From the NCBI GenBank assembly GCA_963813315.1, contig CAWEYO010000022.1, positions 1-64,000 on the forward strand: a DNA stretch of 64,000 nt, written 5' to 3'. Source of the DNA: CAWEYO01 sp963813315 (lineage in GTDB: Bacteria; Pseudomonadota; Alphaproteobacteria; Rhizobiales; Rhizobiaceae). Under the pieces are notes generated by a model that searched no databases, had not been told where the DNA came from, and saw nothing but the letters and a program-made list of their open reading frames with translations. Made by a program: the position numbers and the translations under genes. Shown here piece after piece: positions 48,373 through 59,061 of this stretch (within the stretch, counting starts at the first letter, position 1; every line of letters starts with the position of its first letter).

Positions 48373-48696
48373 TTACTTGCGGTAGCAATACACATAAACT
48401 AGCGTGTACCCACAACGATTGACCGGTATGTCTGAAATGACGCTCGTCCTGTAGCGCCCGTTATAGCTGGGATCAGCCTTTGCCACTGCTTCGCAGATAG
48501 ATTTTCCCACCTGCTCAACCGAGGTCCCACACTCGAAGGTGTCATAGAGCTTGATCAGATTGAAATACAGTCCGCATTGCTCCGGATACTGGCCAATGCA
48601 AGCCTTGTAAGCCCTGTTTTCGGAGTGCGCGAAGGAAGTCCATCCCACCACAAGCAGGAGAGTTCTGAGGACGAACCTCACAAACGAACAGTTCAT
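48373..48696 (-). CDS. small secreted cysteine-containing protein
   Basis: 107 residues from ATG 48696, chosen because a signal peptide follows at once (FVRFVLRTLLLVVGWTSFAH). The mature part, about 80 residues, has six Cys (for example ACIGQYPEQCG, DTFECGT, RCGYTLVYVYCYRK), suggesting a disulfide-stabilised periplasmic protein. No family is recognised. It is separate from the ABC operon, whose last stop lies 138 bp upstream. Confidence 0.55.
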   Translation of the reverse strand: MNCSFVRFVLRTLLLVVGWTSFAHSENRAYKACIGQYPEQCGLYFNLIKLYDTFECGTSVEQVGKSICEAVAKADPSYNGRYRTSVISDIPVNRCGYTLVYVYCYRK

Positions 48697-48834
48697 GGGC
48701 GAAACCCTCCAGTTCGTAGTTCGTCCGTCGCGGCGGCCTTGCGTATTCAGAAGTCGAGACCGCGCAAAGAGCGTCCGGCAGCATACTATATTGGCGGTTT
48801 CAAGGACCTGCACGCTTGTTCTTGGACATGACAT

Positions 48835-49917
<1,083 letters not shown>

Positions 49918-49918
49918 G

Positions 49919-50344
49919 TCAGGATCCTTTCGCGGCGACGGCCCACATTTCGATCTCCACCAGGAAGCCGGGAAGGAGGACGGCTTGCACCGCGGTGCGC
50001 ACGGGCAACGGCTCTACCATCATCTTTTCGTAGACCGCGTTGAAACGCGCCCAATGGCTGAGATCGGTAAGGTAGATGTTGACCTTGAAGACGTCACGCA
50101 GGCCGCAATCGGCGGTTGCCAGCTGGCTCTCGCAGTTCCGAAGCGTCACGGTCGTTTGTTCCTCGATCGTGTCGCCGACCACATTGCCGTCCATGTCGAC
50201 CGCCACTTGGCCGGAAATAACGACCAGGTGGCGAGCATCGACCTTGAGCACCGGTGAATACGGCCCGGCGGTCACATGCTGGGTCGCATCGCGCGGGCGG
50301 GTCTTGCGTGGATGCTGGACATCGTCGCCGGTTCTGTCTTCCAC
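49919..50344 (-). CDS. RidA/YjgF-family protein
   Basis: 141 residues from GTG 50344. The family features are visible: GPYSPVLKVDARHLVVISGQ, TLRNCESQLATADCGLRDVF with VNIYLTDLSHWARFNAVYE, and the end PVRTAVQAVLLPGFLVEIEM with the conserved Arg. RidA-type trimers hydrolyse reactive enamines/imines; relatives in catabolic operons can be dedicated deaminases. It sits between permease and ATPase genes with 4-bp and 1-bp gaps, so it is probably part of the catabolic pathway. Confidence 0.8.
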   Translation of the reverse strand: MEDRTGDDVQHPRKTRPRDATQHVTAGPYSPVLKVDARHLVVISGQVAVDMDGNVVGDTIEEQTTVTLRNCESQLATADCGLRDVFKVNIYLTDLSHWARFNAVYEKMMVEPLPVRTAVQAVLLPGFLVEIEMWAVAAKGS

Positions 50345-50348
50345 GTCG

Positions 50349-51236
50349 CTATCCCTTGACTGCCCCGTTGAGCAGGCCTTCGACAACAAAGCGCCAGACG
50401 AGCACGACCAGCACAACGGTGGGGACAATCGCAATGAAGATAGCCGCGTTTAGCAGGCTCCACGAAACATCGGTGTTGCGCGCCAGGGCCGCCATCACCA
50501 CCGACACTGGCCGTGTGGCGGCATCGCCCGACAGGACCATCGAGAACATGTACTCCGAATAGGAGAGCATGAAGGCGAACAGGCCGGTTGCTCCAATCGA
50601 CGGCAACGCAAGTGGCAGCGCGATGCGCAGAAATGTCTGCAGCCGGCTACAGTGGTCGAGCGCAGCGGCCTCGAAAAGTTCCTGAGGCATTTTGCGGAAG
50701 AACACCGACAGGATCAGCACCGTGAAGGGCAGCGCCTTGGCCGTGTGAACGAGAATGATTTCCGTCCGGGTTCCGGTCAGGCCCAACCCCTCGAGCATCA
50801 TGTAGATCGGCGTGACCAGCGCTACAGCCGGGACCAGAGGCGACAGGATCAGAAACATGAAGCTGAGCTTCTTTCCGGGGAATATGTAACGCGCATAGAT
50901 GAAGGCGGCGGGCGCCCCAAGAAGCATATTGAGCAGCATCGCGCTGAGCGCGATGATCGAGGAGTTAAGCAGGCTCCGCGGCACCTGTCGTGCGGCGTCC
51001 GAAATCATCGCTCGGTTAGCGCTTTCTTGCTTATATGACGCCGGCAGCTCGCCGAAGAACACATAGCGGTAGCTCTCAAGGCTTGGCCCTTCAGAGAATA
51101 CGCTCCGGCTAGGATCGAGCAGGATGCGATCGGGAACAAGGCTGCCATACAGCGAAAGCGCCACCGGTCCGCCGGTGAAGAGCAGGATCATCGCGGCAAA
51201 CACGAAGGTCAGTATCGGATTGCGGCTGCCGGGCAT
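50349..51236 (-). CDS. sugar ABC transporter permease, MalG/UgpE type
   Basis: 295 residues with six predicted membrane segments. The EAA loop that docks the ATPase is visible as ELFEAAALDHCSRLQTFLRI followed by ALPLALPS. ATG 51236 lies immediately after the TGA of the preceding permease. It forms the membrane channel with that permease. Confidence 0.85.
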   Translation of the reverse strand: MPGSRNPILTFVFAAMILLFTGGPVALSLYGSLVPDRILLDPSRSVFSEGPSLESYRYVFFGELPASYKQESANRAMISDAARQVPRSLLNSSIIALSAMLLNMLLGAPAAFIYARYIFPGKKLSFMFLILSPLVPAVALVTPIYMMLEGLGLTGTRTEIILVHTAKALPFTVLILSVFFRKMPQELFEAAALDHCSRLQTFLRIALPLALPSIGATGLFAFMLSYSEYMFSMVLSGDAATRPVSVVMAALARNTDVSWSLLNAAIFIAIVPTVVLVVLVWRFVVEGLLNGAVKG

Positions 51237-51237
51237 C

Positions 51238-52116
51238 TCAATCGCCCTCGAACAGATCGGAAGGCAGGGCCCGGGTGATCGCAAGGATCATGACCGCCGA
51301 GATTGCCACGACAATGAAGGCGACAGCCGAGCCGGTGCCGAAGTCGTACATCGAAAAGCTTTCCTTCCAGATCTGGAAGGAAAGCAGGGTGGTCGCCGTG
51401 CCGGGGCCGCCACCGGTCATGGCATAAACAAGATCATAGGTCGTGAAGGCTGTCAGCGCGTTGTAAATGAGCAGCACAACGATCATCGACTTGATCTCGG
51501 GAAAGATGACATGCCGGAAACGCCGGATCGCACTGCGGCAATCTATGGCCGCAGCCTCGAGCGTCTCAGGGTTGATGGCCGAAAGCGCCGCCATGATCAG
51601 CACCACCACAAACGGTATCTGCGTCCAGACATGCGCCACCACGACCGAGATCAGCGCGAGCTTGGGCGAAATGAGCCAAGGGATGGAGCCGTCGATCAAC
51701 CTCAAGCCGCGAAGTGCGCCGTTGAGCACCCCGAAGCTTGGGTGGAATACCCAGATCCACAGCACCGCGCTGATCGCTCCCGGCAAGACCCACGGCAAGA
51801 GAACGATCGACCGGACGATCTGAGAGCCGAGGAATTTTTGCTGCAGGAACAAAGCGGTCAAAGTGCCAAGCATGACCACCAGCGGAGCCGCGATAACGGT
51901 GAAGACCAGGGAATTGCTGAGCGCGTCAAGGAAGTATTCGCTTGTTAACACGCGGACATAGTTGTCGATCCCAGCAAACGGCGTGTCGGGAAAGAGCAGC
52001 AGCACCGAATGCAGGCTGGTCCACAGCGAGTATCCGATCGGGTAGATCGTCATCAACGCCACCGGCAGAAGCGCTGGCAGGAGCCATGAGGCCGGGAAGC
52101 GTGGTGTGGTCCACAT
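51238..52116 (-). CDS. sugar ABC transporter permease, MalF/UgpA type
   Basis: 292 residues. The N-terminus (WLLPALLPVALMTIYPIGYS) is the usual first membrane helix of MalF/UgpA permeases. The EAA-like loop reads ETLEAAAIDCRSAIRRFRHV, then IFPEIKSM. It follows the binding-protein gene by 68 bp and is directly followed by the second permease. Confidence 0.85.
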   Translation of the reverse strand: MWTTPRFPASWLLPALLPVALMTIYPIGYSLWTSLHSVLLLFPDTPFAGIDNYVRVLTSEYFLDALSNSLVFTVIAAPLVVMLGTLTALFLQQKFLGSQIVRSIVLLPWVLPGAISAVLWIWVFHPSFGVLNGALRGLRLIDGSIPWLISPKLALISVVVAHVWTQIPFVVVLIMAALSAINPETLEAAAIDCRSAIRRFRHVIFPEIKSMIVVLLIYNALTAFTTYDLVYAMTGGGPGTATTLLSFQIWKESFSMYDFGTGSAVAFIVVAISAVMILAITRALPSDLFEGD

Positions 52117-52184
52117 GGGCAGGTCCGCTTTTCGGTTGAACGGCGAGCGGCCGACACCGGCGCTCGCCGTCTTTTATCGCGGAC

Positions 52185-53465
52185 TTAGCGGTTGGCGAAC
52201 TGTTCCCTCATCTGGTTCCAACGCTCGGCACCGTCCTTCATGACCTGATCGACAGGGGCTTCGCCGACCATGGCCTTGGCGAGCAGCGGGCGGAAATAGG
52301 CCGACCATTGCGAGCCCCATTCCGTCCAGGTTCCCGCCCGCGCCGTTGCGGCTTGCTCCTTTAACGTCGGCACATCGATCCATTTGCCCCAGGCCGCTAT
52401 GACGGCCTGGTCCTCGAAGAGCGGAAGCTGCCCGAAACCAAGACCTTTCTCGGCGGCCCACCGCTTGGCAACCGTGTACGGCTTGCCAGCCATGAAGTTT
52501 ATGAATTTCCAGGCCGCTTCTGCGCGCGCCGGATCGGTCGCTGTCTTGGCGGTCACCGCATAAAATTTCGAGAAGCCGAGTGTAGAATGCTTTTCGCCGG
52601 GCATCGGCGCCAGTGCAAACTGGCCAGCGAGTGGCTGGTCAGCCGTGTTGTTCATCGCCGCCAGCACGTAGTTGTATACGACGGTAAAGGCGTGTTTGCC
52701 CGTGTTCATCGCCGGAATGATCTTCGATTCATGCGTTTCCGGCTGCACCAGCCCCTTGGAGAAGGCGTCCGCGAGCCACTGCAGTTGCTTGTAGGCACCG
52801 TTTTCAGGACTGTCGAAAACGGCCTTTTGCTCACCATCGAAGAGGTCAGCACCGCGGCCGTAAGCTTGCGCCACAAAAGCGTCGAAGAAGTTCGGAAGTT
52901 CTTGATTGTATTCGTACGAGATCGGATGCTCCATTCCGCCCGCCTTGAGCTTCTCAGCAGCTGCGGTCAGTTCTTCCCAGGTTTTCGGAACGGATATCCC
53001 CTTATCCTCGAGAATTTTTTTGTTGTAGATGAAGGAAATTGTATCAGCGTAGTAAGGAAGTCCGTAGAGCTTGCCTTTGTATGTCATGTCACTCAATGCG
53101 AAGCCGGCAATGTCTTTCTTCAAATCGTCCACAGCGCCCGCTGGTGCAATGTCATCCAGCGGCGCCACGAATCCGCCCGCGGCCCAAGCCGGCAACCAAT
53201 CCTGACCGCCGTAGATCACGTCGGTGGGCGTGCCGCCACGAAAGCGCAGAACGAGACTGTCCTGATAGTCTGGCCAGGTGTAGTCGGTGACATTCACCTT
53301 AATGCCCGGATTGGTTGCTTCGAACTGCTTGACATTGTCCTGGATCGTTTCCAGCGAATAGTTCCACACCACGAACTCCAGCGTGATGTCCTCGGCCGCG
53401 GCGGGCTTGGTCAAGAAAGCGGCAGAAACCAGTGCTGCAGCGGTCAACAGCTTGCGAAGTTTCAT
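52185..53465 (-). CDS. extracellular solute-binding protein (family 1)
   Basis: 426 residues with a signal peptide (RKLLTAAALVSAAFLTKPAA). The mature protein has SBP_bac_1 features such as TDVIYGGQDWLPAWAAGGFV, LYGLPYYADTISFIYNKKIL and PKTWEELTAAAEKL. It captures the substrate, probably a sugar or sugar derivative, in the periplasm. First gene of the operon, as usual for the most strongly expressed component. Confidence 0.85.
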   Translation of the reverse strand: MKLRKLLTAAALVSAAFLTKPAAAEDITLEFVVWNYSLETIQDNVKQFEATNPGIKVNVTDYTWPDYQDSLVLRFRGGTPTDVIYGGQDWLPAWAAGGFVAPLDDIAPAGAVDDLKKDIAGFALSDMTYKGKLYGLPYYADTISFIYNKKILEDKGISVPKTWEELTAAAEKLKAGGMEHPISYEYNQELPNFFDAFVAQAYGRGADLFDGEQKAVFDSPENGAYKQLQWLADAFSKGLVQPETHESKIIPAMNTGKHAFTVVYNYVLAAMNNTADQPLAGQFALAPMPGEKHSTLGFSKFYAVTAKTATDPARAEAAWKFINFMAGKPYTVAKRWAAEKGLGFGQLPLFEDQAVIAAWGKWIDVPTLKEQAATARAGTWTEWGSQWSAYFRPLLAKAMVGEAPVDQVMKDGAERWNQMREQFANR

Positions 53466-53524
53466 CGAGACTCTCCCTTCCTGTCGGTGCGCCCTTGAGC
53501 TGGGATCGCACCATCAAATGGTCG

Positions 53525-53555
53525 TTGACATAGGGCCTTGTGGCTGAACTATATG
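53525..53555 (+). promoter_or_regulatory. putative promoter in the divergent catabolic gap
   Basis: TTGACA (53525-53530) and TATATG (53550-53555) with 19-bp spacing lie in the 198-bp gap between the binding-protein gene and the creatininase-family gene. A small inverted repeat ATTGC/GCAAT (53571-53575, 53591-53595) lies just downstream and could be an operator for the FadR-type regulator encoded nearby. The match is weak. Confidence 0.35.
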
Positions 53556-53663
53556 AACCGATAGAGATCAATTGCAACCTTTTTTGAATGGCAATGAACA
53601 GCCAGTAAACTCGACGGAATATGACTGAGCGCGTGGGCTCGACGATGGACAGGATGTGCATGG

Positions 53664-54443
53664 ATGCGATGGGAAGAACTGAGTTCTCCGGATGTCGCAG
53701 CGCTTGACCGGGAGCGCACCGTGGTCATGTTGCCTCTTGGCTCGGTCGAGCAGCATGGACACCATCTGCCACTCGGCACCGACACGATGCTTGCCCATGC
53801 CGTTTCCCTGGCGGCTGCGGTGCGAACCGGCGACGCCTTCGTACTGCCGCCGCCGTGGTTTGGCTTCTCGGCGCACCACATGCGCTTTCCCGGCAGTGTT
53901 ACCCTGAGGGCCGAAACGCTGATCGCGCTGGCGGAGGACGTCGTCGCCTCGCTTGTGCAGCATGGTTTCCGCCGCATCCTGATCGTCAACGGCCACGGCG
54001 GGAATGCCGGCGTCATCGACGTGCTGGCATCGAACCTCGGACATCGGCACTACGGCGCCGCCAGGATCGCGGCCCTCACCTATTTCCATCTGGCGCGTGA
54101 GGCAATCAGCAAACTAAGGCAGTCAGAGCCCGGCGGGATGGGCCACGCCTGCGAGTTCGAGACAGCCCTAGTTGAGCATTTGCGGCCCGACCTGGTGAAA
54201 ATTGAAAAGGCGGAAGCGACCTATCCGGATCCCGGGTCGGCCTACCTGACCACCGATCTCTTGGGATCGTCGGCGATCCGTACCTATCATGATTTTGCTG
54301 ACCTCTCGCCGCATGGCACGTTAGGCGACCCCCTCCTCGCGAGTCCGGAGGCAGGTTCAGCTTTCTTCGAAGCGGCCGTCAGTGCTCTGTCCGCCTTCAT
54401 CGATGATTTTCGCAGTTGGCGGATTCCGGAGCCGCGAAAGTGA
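53664..54443 (+). CDS. creatininase-family amidohydrolase
   Basis: 259 residues. Metal-binding motifs of the family are visible: GSVEQHGHHLPLGTDTMLA, SAHHMRFPGSVTL and VNGHGGNAGVIDVL, then GGMGHACEFETALVEHLRPD. Members open cyclic amides or hydrolyse ring compounds (creatinine, formylated intermediates, some inositol-derived lactones). With an oxidoreductase, a RidA-like protein and a sugar transporter alongside, a ring-opening step in carbohydrate catabolism is plausible. Substrate is unknown. Confidence 0.8.
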   Translation: MRWEELSSPDVAALDRERTVVMLPLGSVEQHGHHLPLGTDTMLAHAVSLAAAVRTGDAFVLPPPWFGFSAHHMRFPGSVTLRAETLIALAEDVVASLVQHGFRRILIVNGHGGNAGVIDVLASNLGHRHYGAARIAALTYFHLAREAISKLRQSEPGGMGHACEFETALVEHLRPDLVKIEKAEATYPDPGSAYLTTDLLGSSAIRTYHDFADLSPHGTLGDPLLASPEAGSAFFEAAVSALSAFIDDFRSWRIPEPRK

Positions 54444-55441
54444 TCGAGCCCCTCAAGATCGGTGTGATCGGGCTTGGTTTCTTCGGCCTGCGTCATGCGA
54501 GGATCTATGCCGAACATCTGTCCGCCGATTTGGCCGTAGTGTGCGACAGCAATCGAGAGCGAACAAACGAGGCTACAAGGATAACCGGCGCGGCCGGCGT
54601 AACGGACTATCACGCTCTCCTTGGACTGCCCGGACTTCAGGCGGTGAGCATCTGCCTGCCTGATCGGCTGCATGAGGAGGTGACGATTGCAGCCGCCGAA
54701 GCGGGCATGGCGGTTCTTCTGGAGAAGCCTTTTGCGCACACTACTTCCGCGGCAAGGCGCATCATGGAAGCCGTCGAGCGCAACAACGTCCGGCTAATGG
54801 TCGGCCACATCTTGCGGTTCGACCCGCGCTATGTGCAAACCTTTCACGCAGCAGCACCAGAACGGCTCGGCGAGACGATCCATTTGCACGCCAAACGGAA
54901 TGGCGTGCGCTCGACCGCCATGCGTCTTGGCGACAGTACGTCGATCTTGTTCTATATGGGCGTCCACGACGTCGACGCCATGCAGTGGATCGCGCGCTCC
55001 CGCATCTGCCGGGTCTACGCTCAGAAGCGCTCAGTGCTCGGCCATGGCAACGAGGATGTACTCTACGCGGTCGTCAATTTCGAGAACGGCGCGATCGGCA
55101 GCCTTGATTATTCGTGGGCATGGCCAGACGGGCTCATGAACGGCTTCCGGTCATCGCTGGAAATCGTCGGCACTCGCTCGGCAACGTATCTCGACTGCAC
55201 CGATCAGGGGTTCTTCGTGGTTGAGGACCAGCGCACCGGCGGAGGCGACACGCATCTGTGGCCCGAGGTCAACGGGCGCATTGCGGGCGACCTCGCCGAC
55301 GAGCTTGACCATTTCATTAAGGCTACGCTGTTGGGGCGGCCTTACGTGCAGGACTGGCGCGAAGCCTTCGACGCGGTCCCCGTGCTCGAAGCGCTCTCAA
55401 GATCAGCCGAAACCGGCCTGCCCGTTGATGTGGAGCGCTGA
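54440..55441 (+). CDS. Gfo/Idh/MocA-family NAD(P)-dependent oxidoreductase
   Basis: About 333 residues from GTG 54440, which overlaps the creatininase stop (GTGA). The Rossmann motif GVIGLGFFGLRHARIY and the family motif LLEKPFAHT are present, followed by the C-terminal beta-sheet domain (MGVHDVDAMQWIA). Such enzymes oxidise sugars or cyclitols at a ring carbon. Tight coupling with the hydrolase suggests consecutive steps. Confidence 0.85.
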   Translation: MIEPLKIGVIGLGFFGLRHARIYAEHLSADLAVVCDSNRERTNEATRITGAAGVTDYHALLGLPGLQAVSICLPDRLHEEVTIAAAEAGMAVLLEKPFAHTTSAARRIMEAVERNNVRLMVGHILRFDPRYVQTFHAAAPERLGETIHLHAKRNGVRSTAMRLGDSTSILFYMGVHDVDAMQWIARSRICRVYAQKRSVLGHGNEDVLYAVVNFENGAIGSLDYSWAWPDGLMNGFRSSLEIVGTRSATYLDCTDQGFFVVEDQRTGGGDTHLWPEVNGRIAGDLADELDHFIKATLLGRPYVQDWREAFDAVPVLEALSRSAETGLPVDVER

Positions 55442-55523
55442 TTGCGCCAGATTGCGCACGAATGGTTGACTTGTGTTGGCTGATTCTGCTTCTTGCCTGG
55501 CGATTCACGGGACCTGACATTTG

Positions 55524-56261
55524 ATGGCCTATTCCACAGCACTGCCGGAACTGACGGTGATAGCGACCAACGACCGGGCGACGCCGTCGCTCGTCTATCG
55601 TTCGCTACTACGCGGTATCAAAGAGGGCCTCATGGTCCCGGGTGCGAAACTACCAAACGAACGCGAGCTCGCCCTGCAGCTCAAGACCAGCCGCACCGCA
55701 GTGCGCAGCGCGCTCGCCATGATGGAACGGCAGGGGCTCGTACACCGGCGGGTCGGCAGTGGTACGTTTCTGGCTGACGATGCGCGCAATGTCTTCAGCC
55801 GCATGGACCAAACCAATGCCGCAAACCACGAGGCGATCCCTTCCTTTGCCGAAATCGTCGAAGGCCGGCTATTGTTCGAACCAGCGATGATGCATCTCGT
55901 CGTCACTCGCGTCGACAAGGACGAAATCGCGGAGATGCGGCGCATCCTGGGCGAAATCATCTCCGCGCCCAGCTGGGAGGATTTCAAGGAGAGCATCTAC
56001 GCGCTGCATCGGCAGATGTTCGCAAGCACCAAGAACAGGTTCCTCGTGCAGATCATGAACAGCATTCTGGACGACCGCCGGGCCGTGCATTTCGACGGCC
56101 GCGACACCGATAAGCCGGCGCCGGAGCCGGTGCGGAAACAGACCCACAAGGATCTACAGCTGATTGTCGATGCGATCGCCGTCGGCGATGCGGCGCGCGC
56201 CGAAGAACTGGTCTCCGACCATCTGATGCGTACGCTCGCGACGGTCAACATCTGGCAGTAG
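55524..56261 (+). CDS. GntR-family transcriptional regulator, FadR/FCD subfamily
   Basis: 245 residues from ATG 55524. The N-terminal winged helix reads LVYRSLLRGIKEGLMVPGAK, then NERELALQLKTSRTAVRSAL and RRVGSGTFL. The C-terminal part is an FCD-type helical ligand domain (FAEIVEGRLLFEPAMMHLVV). It likely represses the flanking transporter/catabolic genes and responds to a pathway metabolite. It follows the oxidoreductase by 82 bp. Confidence 0.85.
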   Translation: MAYSTALPELTVIATNDRATPSLVYRSLLRGIKEGLMVPGAKLPNERELALQLKTSRTAVRSALAMMERQGLVHRRVGSGTFLADDARNVFSRMDQTNAANHEAIPSFAEIVEGRLLFEPAMMHLVVTRVDKDEIAEMRRILGEIISAPSWEDFKESIYALHRQMFASTKNRFLVQIMNSILDDRRAVHFDGRDTDKPAPEPVRKQTHKDLQLIVDAIAVGDAARAEELVSDHLMRTLATVNIWQ

Positions 56262-56605
56262 CATGGTGGTAGGATCGAGCGTTTCGCTGCTGCAGTTTCG
56301 AAGCCGCACTATCCGGATGATGTGATCCCGCGTTGTGAATGCGCCACGAGCAATCATTGGTGGCGCTCTGGCCAAACGGCTGCTCATGGCGCATTGCGCC
56401 TGTTGAATACGCATCCTTGTCAAGCCGGATTGGGTTCCATAAGCGCGTCAGTTGAACCCCAAGTAGTGGCCGCGACAGCAGGCTGGATTGGTCGATCACG
56501 GCAGCGGTCAAACGCAGTGCAGGGCGCCGTGATTTCCGATCCGTCATTGCAGAGACGAATTTTGCGCCTAGAGTAGAGGCAGATGCCGCAGCATGGAGAG
56601 TTCTC
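56262..56605. other. intergenic region without a convincing gene
   Basis: A 344-bp gap between the regulator and the propeller-protein gene. No family-like ORF, tRNA or clear terminator is seen. It should contain the promoter of the downstream gene. Confidence 0.4.
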
Positions 56606-57571
56606 ATGCGCCGCCTCTTCCGCTTTATCGCACTCGCCGCCAGCCTTGCCGCCTTCCCGGCCGAGGCGCAGGAACGTCAGGTCTACAGCCTCCCGCAGGG
56701 CGCACATCCCCATGACGTGGCGCCCGCACCCGACGGAAACATCTGGTACACGGCCCAGCAACAGGGGGCACTGGGTATTCTCGATCCCAAGACCGGCAAG
56801 GTTCGCCAAGTGCCGCTTGGCGAAGGGTCCAGCCCTCACGGTGTCATCCAGGGTCCGGACGGTGCCGCATGGATAACCGATGGCGGGCTCAACGCGATCG
56901 TGCGCTTCGACTCGACCACCGAGGAAATCAAAGTGTGGGCGCTGCCGCAGGACGTCGGCTACGCCAATCTCAATACTGCCGCCTTCGACGGCGACGGCCT
57001 TCTCTGGTTTACCGGGCAGGGCGGAATCTACGGAAGGCTCGACCCGGCGACGGGCGACATGAAAATTTTCCACGCTCCAGAGGGCCGCGGCCCCTACGGG
57101 ATCACTGCGACCCCCGACGGAGACGTCTACTTCGTGTCGCTCGCCGGCAGCTATCTGGCAAGCATCGACCGCAAGAGCGGTGAAGCTCGGGTGATCGAGC
57201 CTCCGACCCCGGACCAGGGCGCGCGCCGCGTGTGGTCGGACAGCCAGGGACGGCTTTGGATCTCCGAATGGAACTCGGGACAGGTATCGGTCTACGACCC
57301 CCATGACGGCAGCTGGAACGCTTGGCGTTTGCCCGGCGACCGTCCTCGCGCCTATGCGGTCTATGTGGACGAGCGCGACATTGTCTGGCTCTCCGATTTC
57401 GGAGGGAATACCGTGCACGCTTTCGATCCGCAGACAGACAAGTTTACGACGCACCCCAAGTCGACAGAAAACGCGGATGTCCGTCAGATCAATGGCCGCC
57501 GCGGAGAGGTTTGGCTGCCAGAATCCGGGGCCGACCGGCTGGTCGTGATCCACACCGTCTCCACCAAGTGA
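56606..57571 (+). CDS. exported streptogramin-lyase-like beta-propeller protein
   Basis: 321 residues with a signal peptide (RRLFRFIALAASLAAFPAEA). Seven propeller blades are visible as repeating DGxxWxT units: DGNIWYTAQQQG, DGAAWITDGGLN, DGLLWFTGQGGI, DGDVYFVSLAGS, QGRLWISEWNSG, RDIVWLSDFGGN and RGEVWLPESGAD. Relatives include virginiamycin B lyase, but exported versions are mostly uncharacterised, so antibiotic resistance should not be assumed. Confidence 0.8.
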   Translation: MRRLFRFIALAASLAAFPAEAQERQVYSLPQGAHPHDVAPAPDGNIWYTAQQQGALGILDPKTGKVRQVPLGEGSSPHGVIQGPDGAAWITDGGLNAIVRFDSTTEEIKVWALPQDVGYANLNTAAFDGDGLLWFTGQGGIYGRLDPATGDMKIFHAPEGRGPYGITATPDGDVYFVSLAGSYLASIDRKSGEARVIEPPTPDQGARRVWSDSQGRLWISEWNSGQVSVYDPHDGSWNAWRLPGDRPRAYAVYVDERDIVWLSDFGGNTVHAFDPQTDKFTTHPKSTENADVRQINGRRGEVWLPESGADRLVVIHTVSTK

Positions 57572-57994
57572 GGCGCGGGTCGCAGCCGCTCCTTCATTGG
57601 CGCTGGATTGCCCTTAGTGAATGCGACGGTTGACCCAACCCCAGACGTTTTCCGTTTCCCGGAGAAGGTCTGGAGGGGGTTGGTGAGTTGTCATTTGTCT
57701 CGTCGGTCGAAACGAGCAAGGCCGCCCCTAGCGGTCCTTCCCCCGGCAAGACACCTAGTAGCGCTTCGCTCGGAGCTTCGGCAAATGCACCCCCGGACGC
57801 TACCGTGTGCCGACGATCACCGTTCCCGTCGAAAGCAGCTGCACCTTTGCCGTCACGCATCGTCTGGCGCACCTGGTCGAGAACTTCGGCCCGGATTTTC
57901 TCGCGCGTTCCCTTTTCTGGACAAGCACCTCTAGCGCCCTCCAACGTGGTGCGGCTGGCGGGATGATCTGGACTACTCCCGCCGCCGCACGGTT
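57572..57994. other. intergenic region with no assignable gene
   Basis: 423 bp between convergent genes. Frames are open on both strands (a minus-strand segment reads REKIRAEVLDQVRQTMRDG) but no family is recognised and no start or ribosome site is convincing. It may be a decayed gene. Confidence 0.35.
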
Positions 57995-58780
57995 TCACCG
58001 CATTTGCTCATAAACATCGACCAAGAAGTGATCGAAGCTACCGAGGCGAATGAGGCCGAGCCGCGGAAATTCCATATCTGTCACAACGTAAAGGGTAATG
58101 GCCAGAGTGGCGGCGAAAATCACCATGTGAATCTCACTACGCGCTCCCGCCGGGGCCATGGCGAAGCCGGCAAGCAGTGATCCGCCCAGTCCGAGGCCAA
58201 ACAACATGATATAGACGATTTGGGGTGGATGTTTTTCAGCGGCGCCCTCCCGCAGTCGTGCGACCTCGAACACGCTGGAAAGCGCAATGAACGCGAGCGA
58301 ACACGCAGGCGGATAGTTCGCCTGTGGGCATGCCGCAACCGTCGCGTCCCAGAGCCTGTCTTTAAGTTCGCGAATCTTGAGCCGCTGCTCAGGCGCCCAG
58401 TGCTCCGACCACCATGAGAAATTCTCTGGTATTCGATAAAGCTCGATTCTGGCTTTGGCATAGTCCTTGAGTTTGGCCTGAAGGTCGCGAGCGTCCCCCT
58501 GGAATAGGGCGAGGCGGTCATAGGCTGTGCTGATCGCATTGGCCTCTTGGACGATCAGCTGTCGGCGATCGTCGAAACGCTGAAGCGCGCCCGAAATGGT
58601 GAATGCGAGGAGCAACCCAATCAGGGCGAAGACGGCGCCCTCGATGGTAGGAAGGCCCGACATGCTGCCGACGCCCTCTTTTTTCATATACCGCAGGCCG
58701 AGCTGTCGCCCGTAATTCAGCAAGCTCAGGGAACTGACAAAGAATAGCGTCGCAATTCCAGAAGCAAAGAGTTGGAACAT
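57995..58780 (-). CDS. DUF4239 (bestrophin-like) membrane protein
   Basis: 261 residues with membrane segments at the N-terminus (FQLFASGIATLFFVSSLSLL), around 45-65 (EGAVFALIGLLLAFTISGAL) and two near the C-terminus. QEANAISTAYDRL after the second segment is typical of DUF4239 proteins, thought to resemble bestrophin channels. Function is unproven. Monocistronic. Confidence 0.75.
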   Translation of the reverse strand: MFQLFASGIATLFFVSSLSLLNYGRQLGLRYMKKEGVGSMSGLPTIEGAVFALIGLLLAFTISGALQRFDDRRQLIVQEANAISTAYDRLALFQGDARDLQAKLKDYAKARIELYRIPENFSWWSEHWAPEQRLKIRELKDRLWDATVAACPQANYPPACSLAFIALSSVFEVARLREGAAEKHPPQIVYIMLFGLGLGGSLLAGFAMAPAGARSEIHMVIFAATLAITLYVVTDMEFPRLGLIRLGSFDHFLVDVYEQMR

Positions 58781-59061
58781 CGAAAGCCAGACCTCTCACT
58801 GAACGTTTTGGGGCAGATCGGATGCCGCCTTTCAGCCCACTCGCGTGAGCTTAAGTCGAAGGCGTCCTCATGGACATGGGTGATATGGACATCCGCCCCG
58901 ACTTGCCGGATGACGAACTGCTGCAAGCGTGGCATTGTTTGTCTCCGGTCACCGACGCACTGCATTCGCCATGGGGATTTGCGATGCCTGCTGCGATTGG
59001 TCACCGACACGTCGAACCAGCCCCACGTTCTTCTCGATAACCCCTTCACGATCCCTTTCAG

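Noticed and set aside
47979..48422. 147-codon ORF on the plus strand
   Set aside because: No recognisable sequence pattern, poor start context and overlap with other weak frames; left as non-coding.
57594..57998. Possible transposase fragment on either strand
   Set aside because: No family motif could be identified in any frame; kept as unassigned intergenic sequence.
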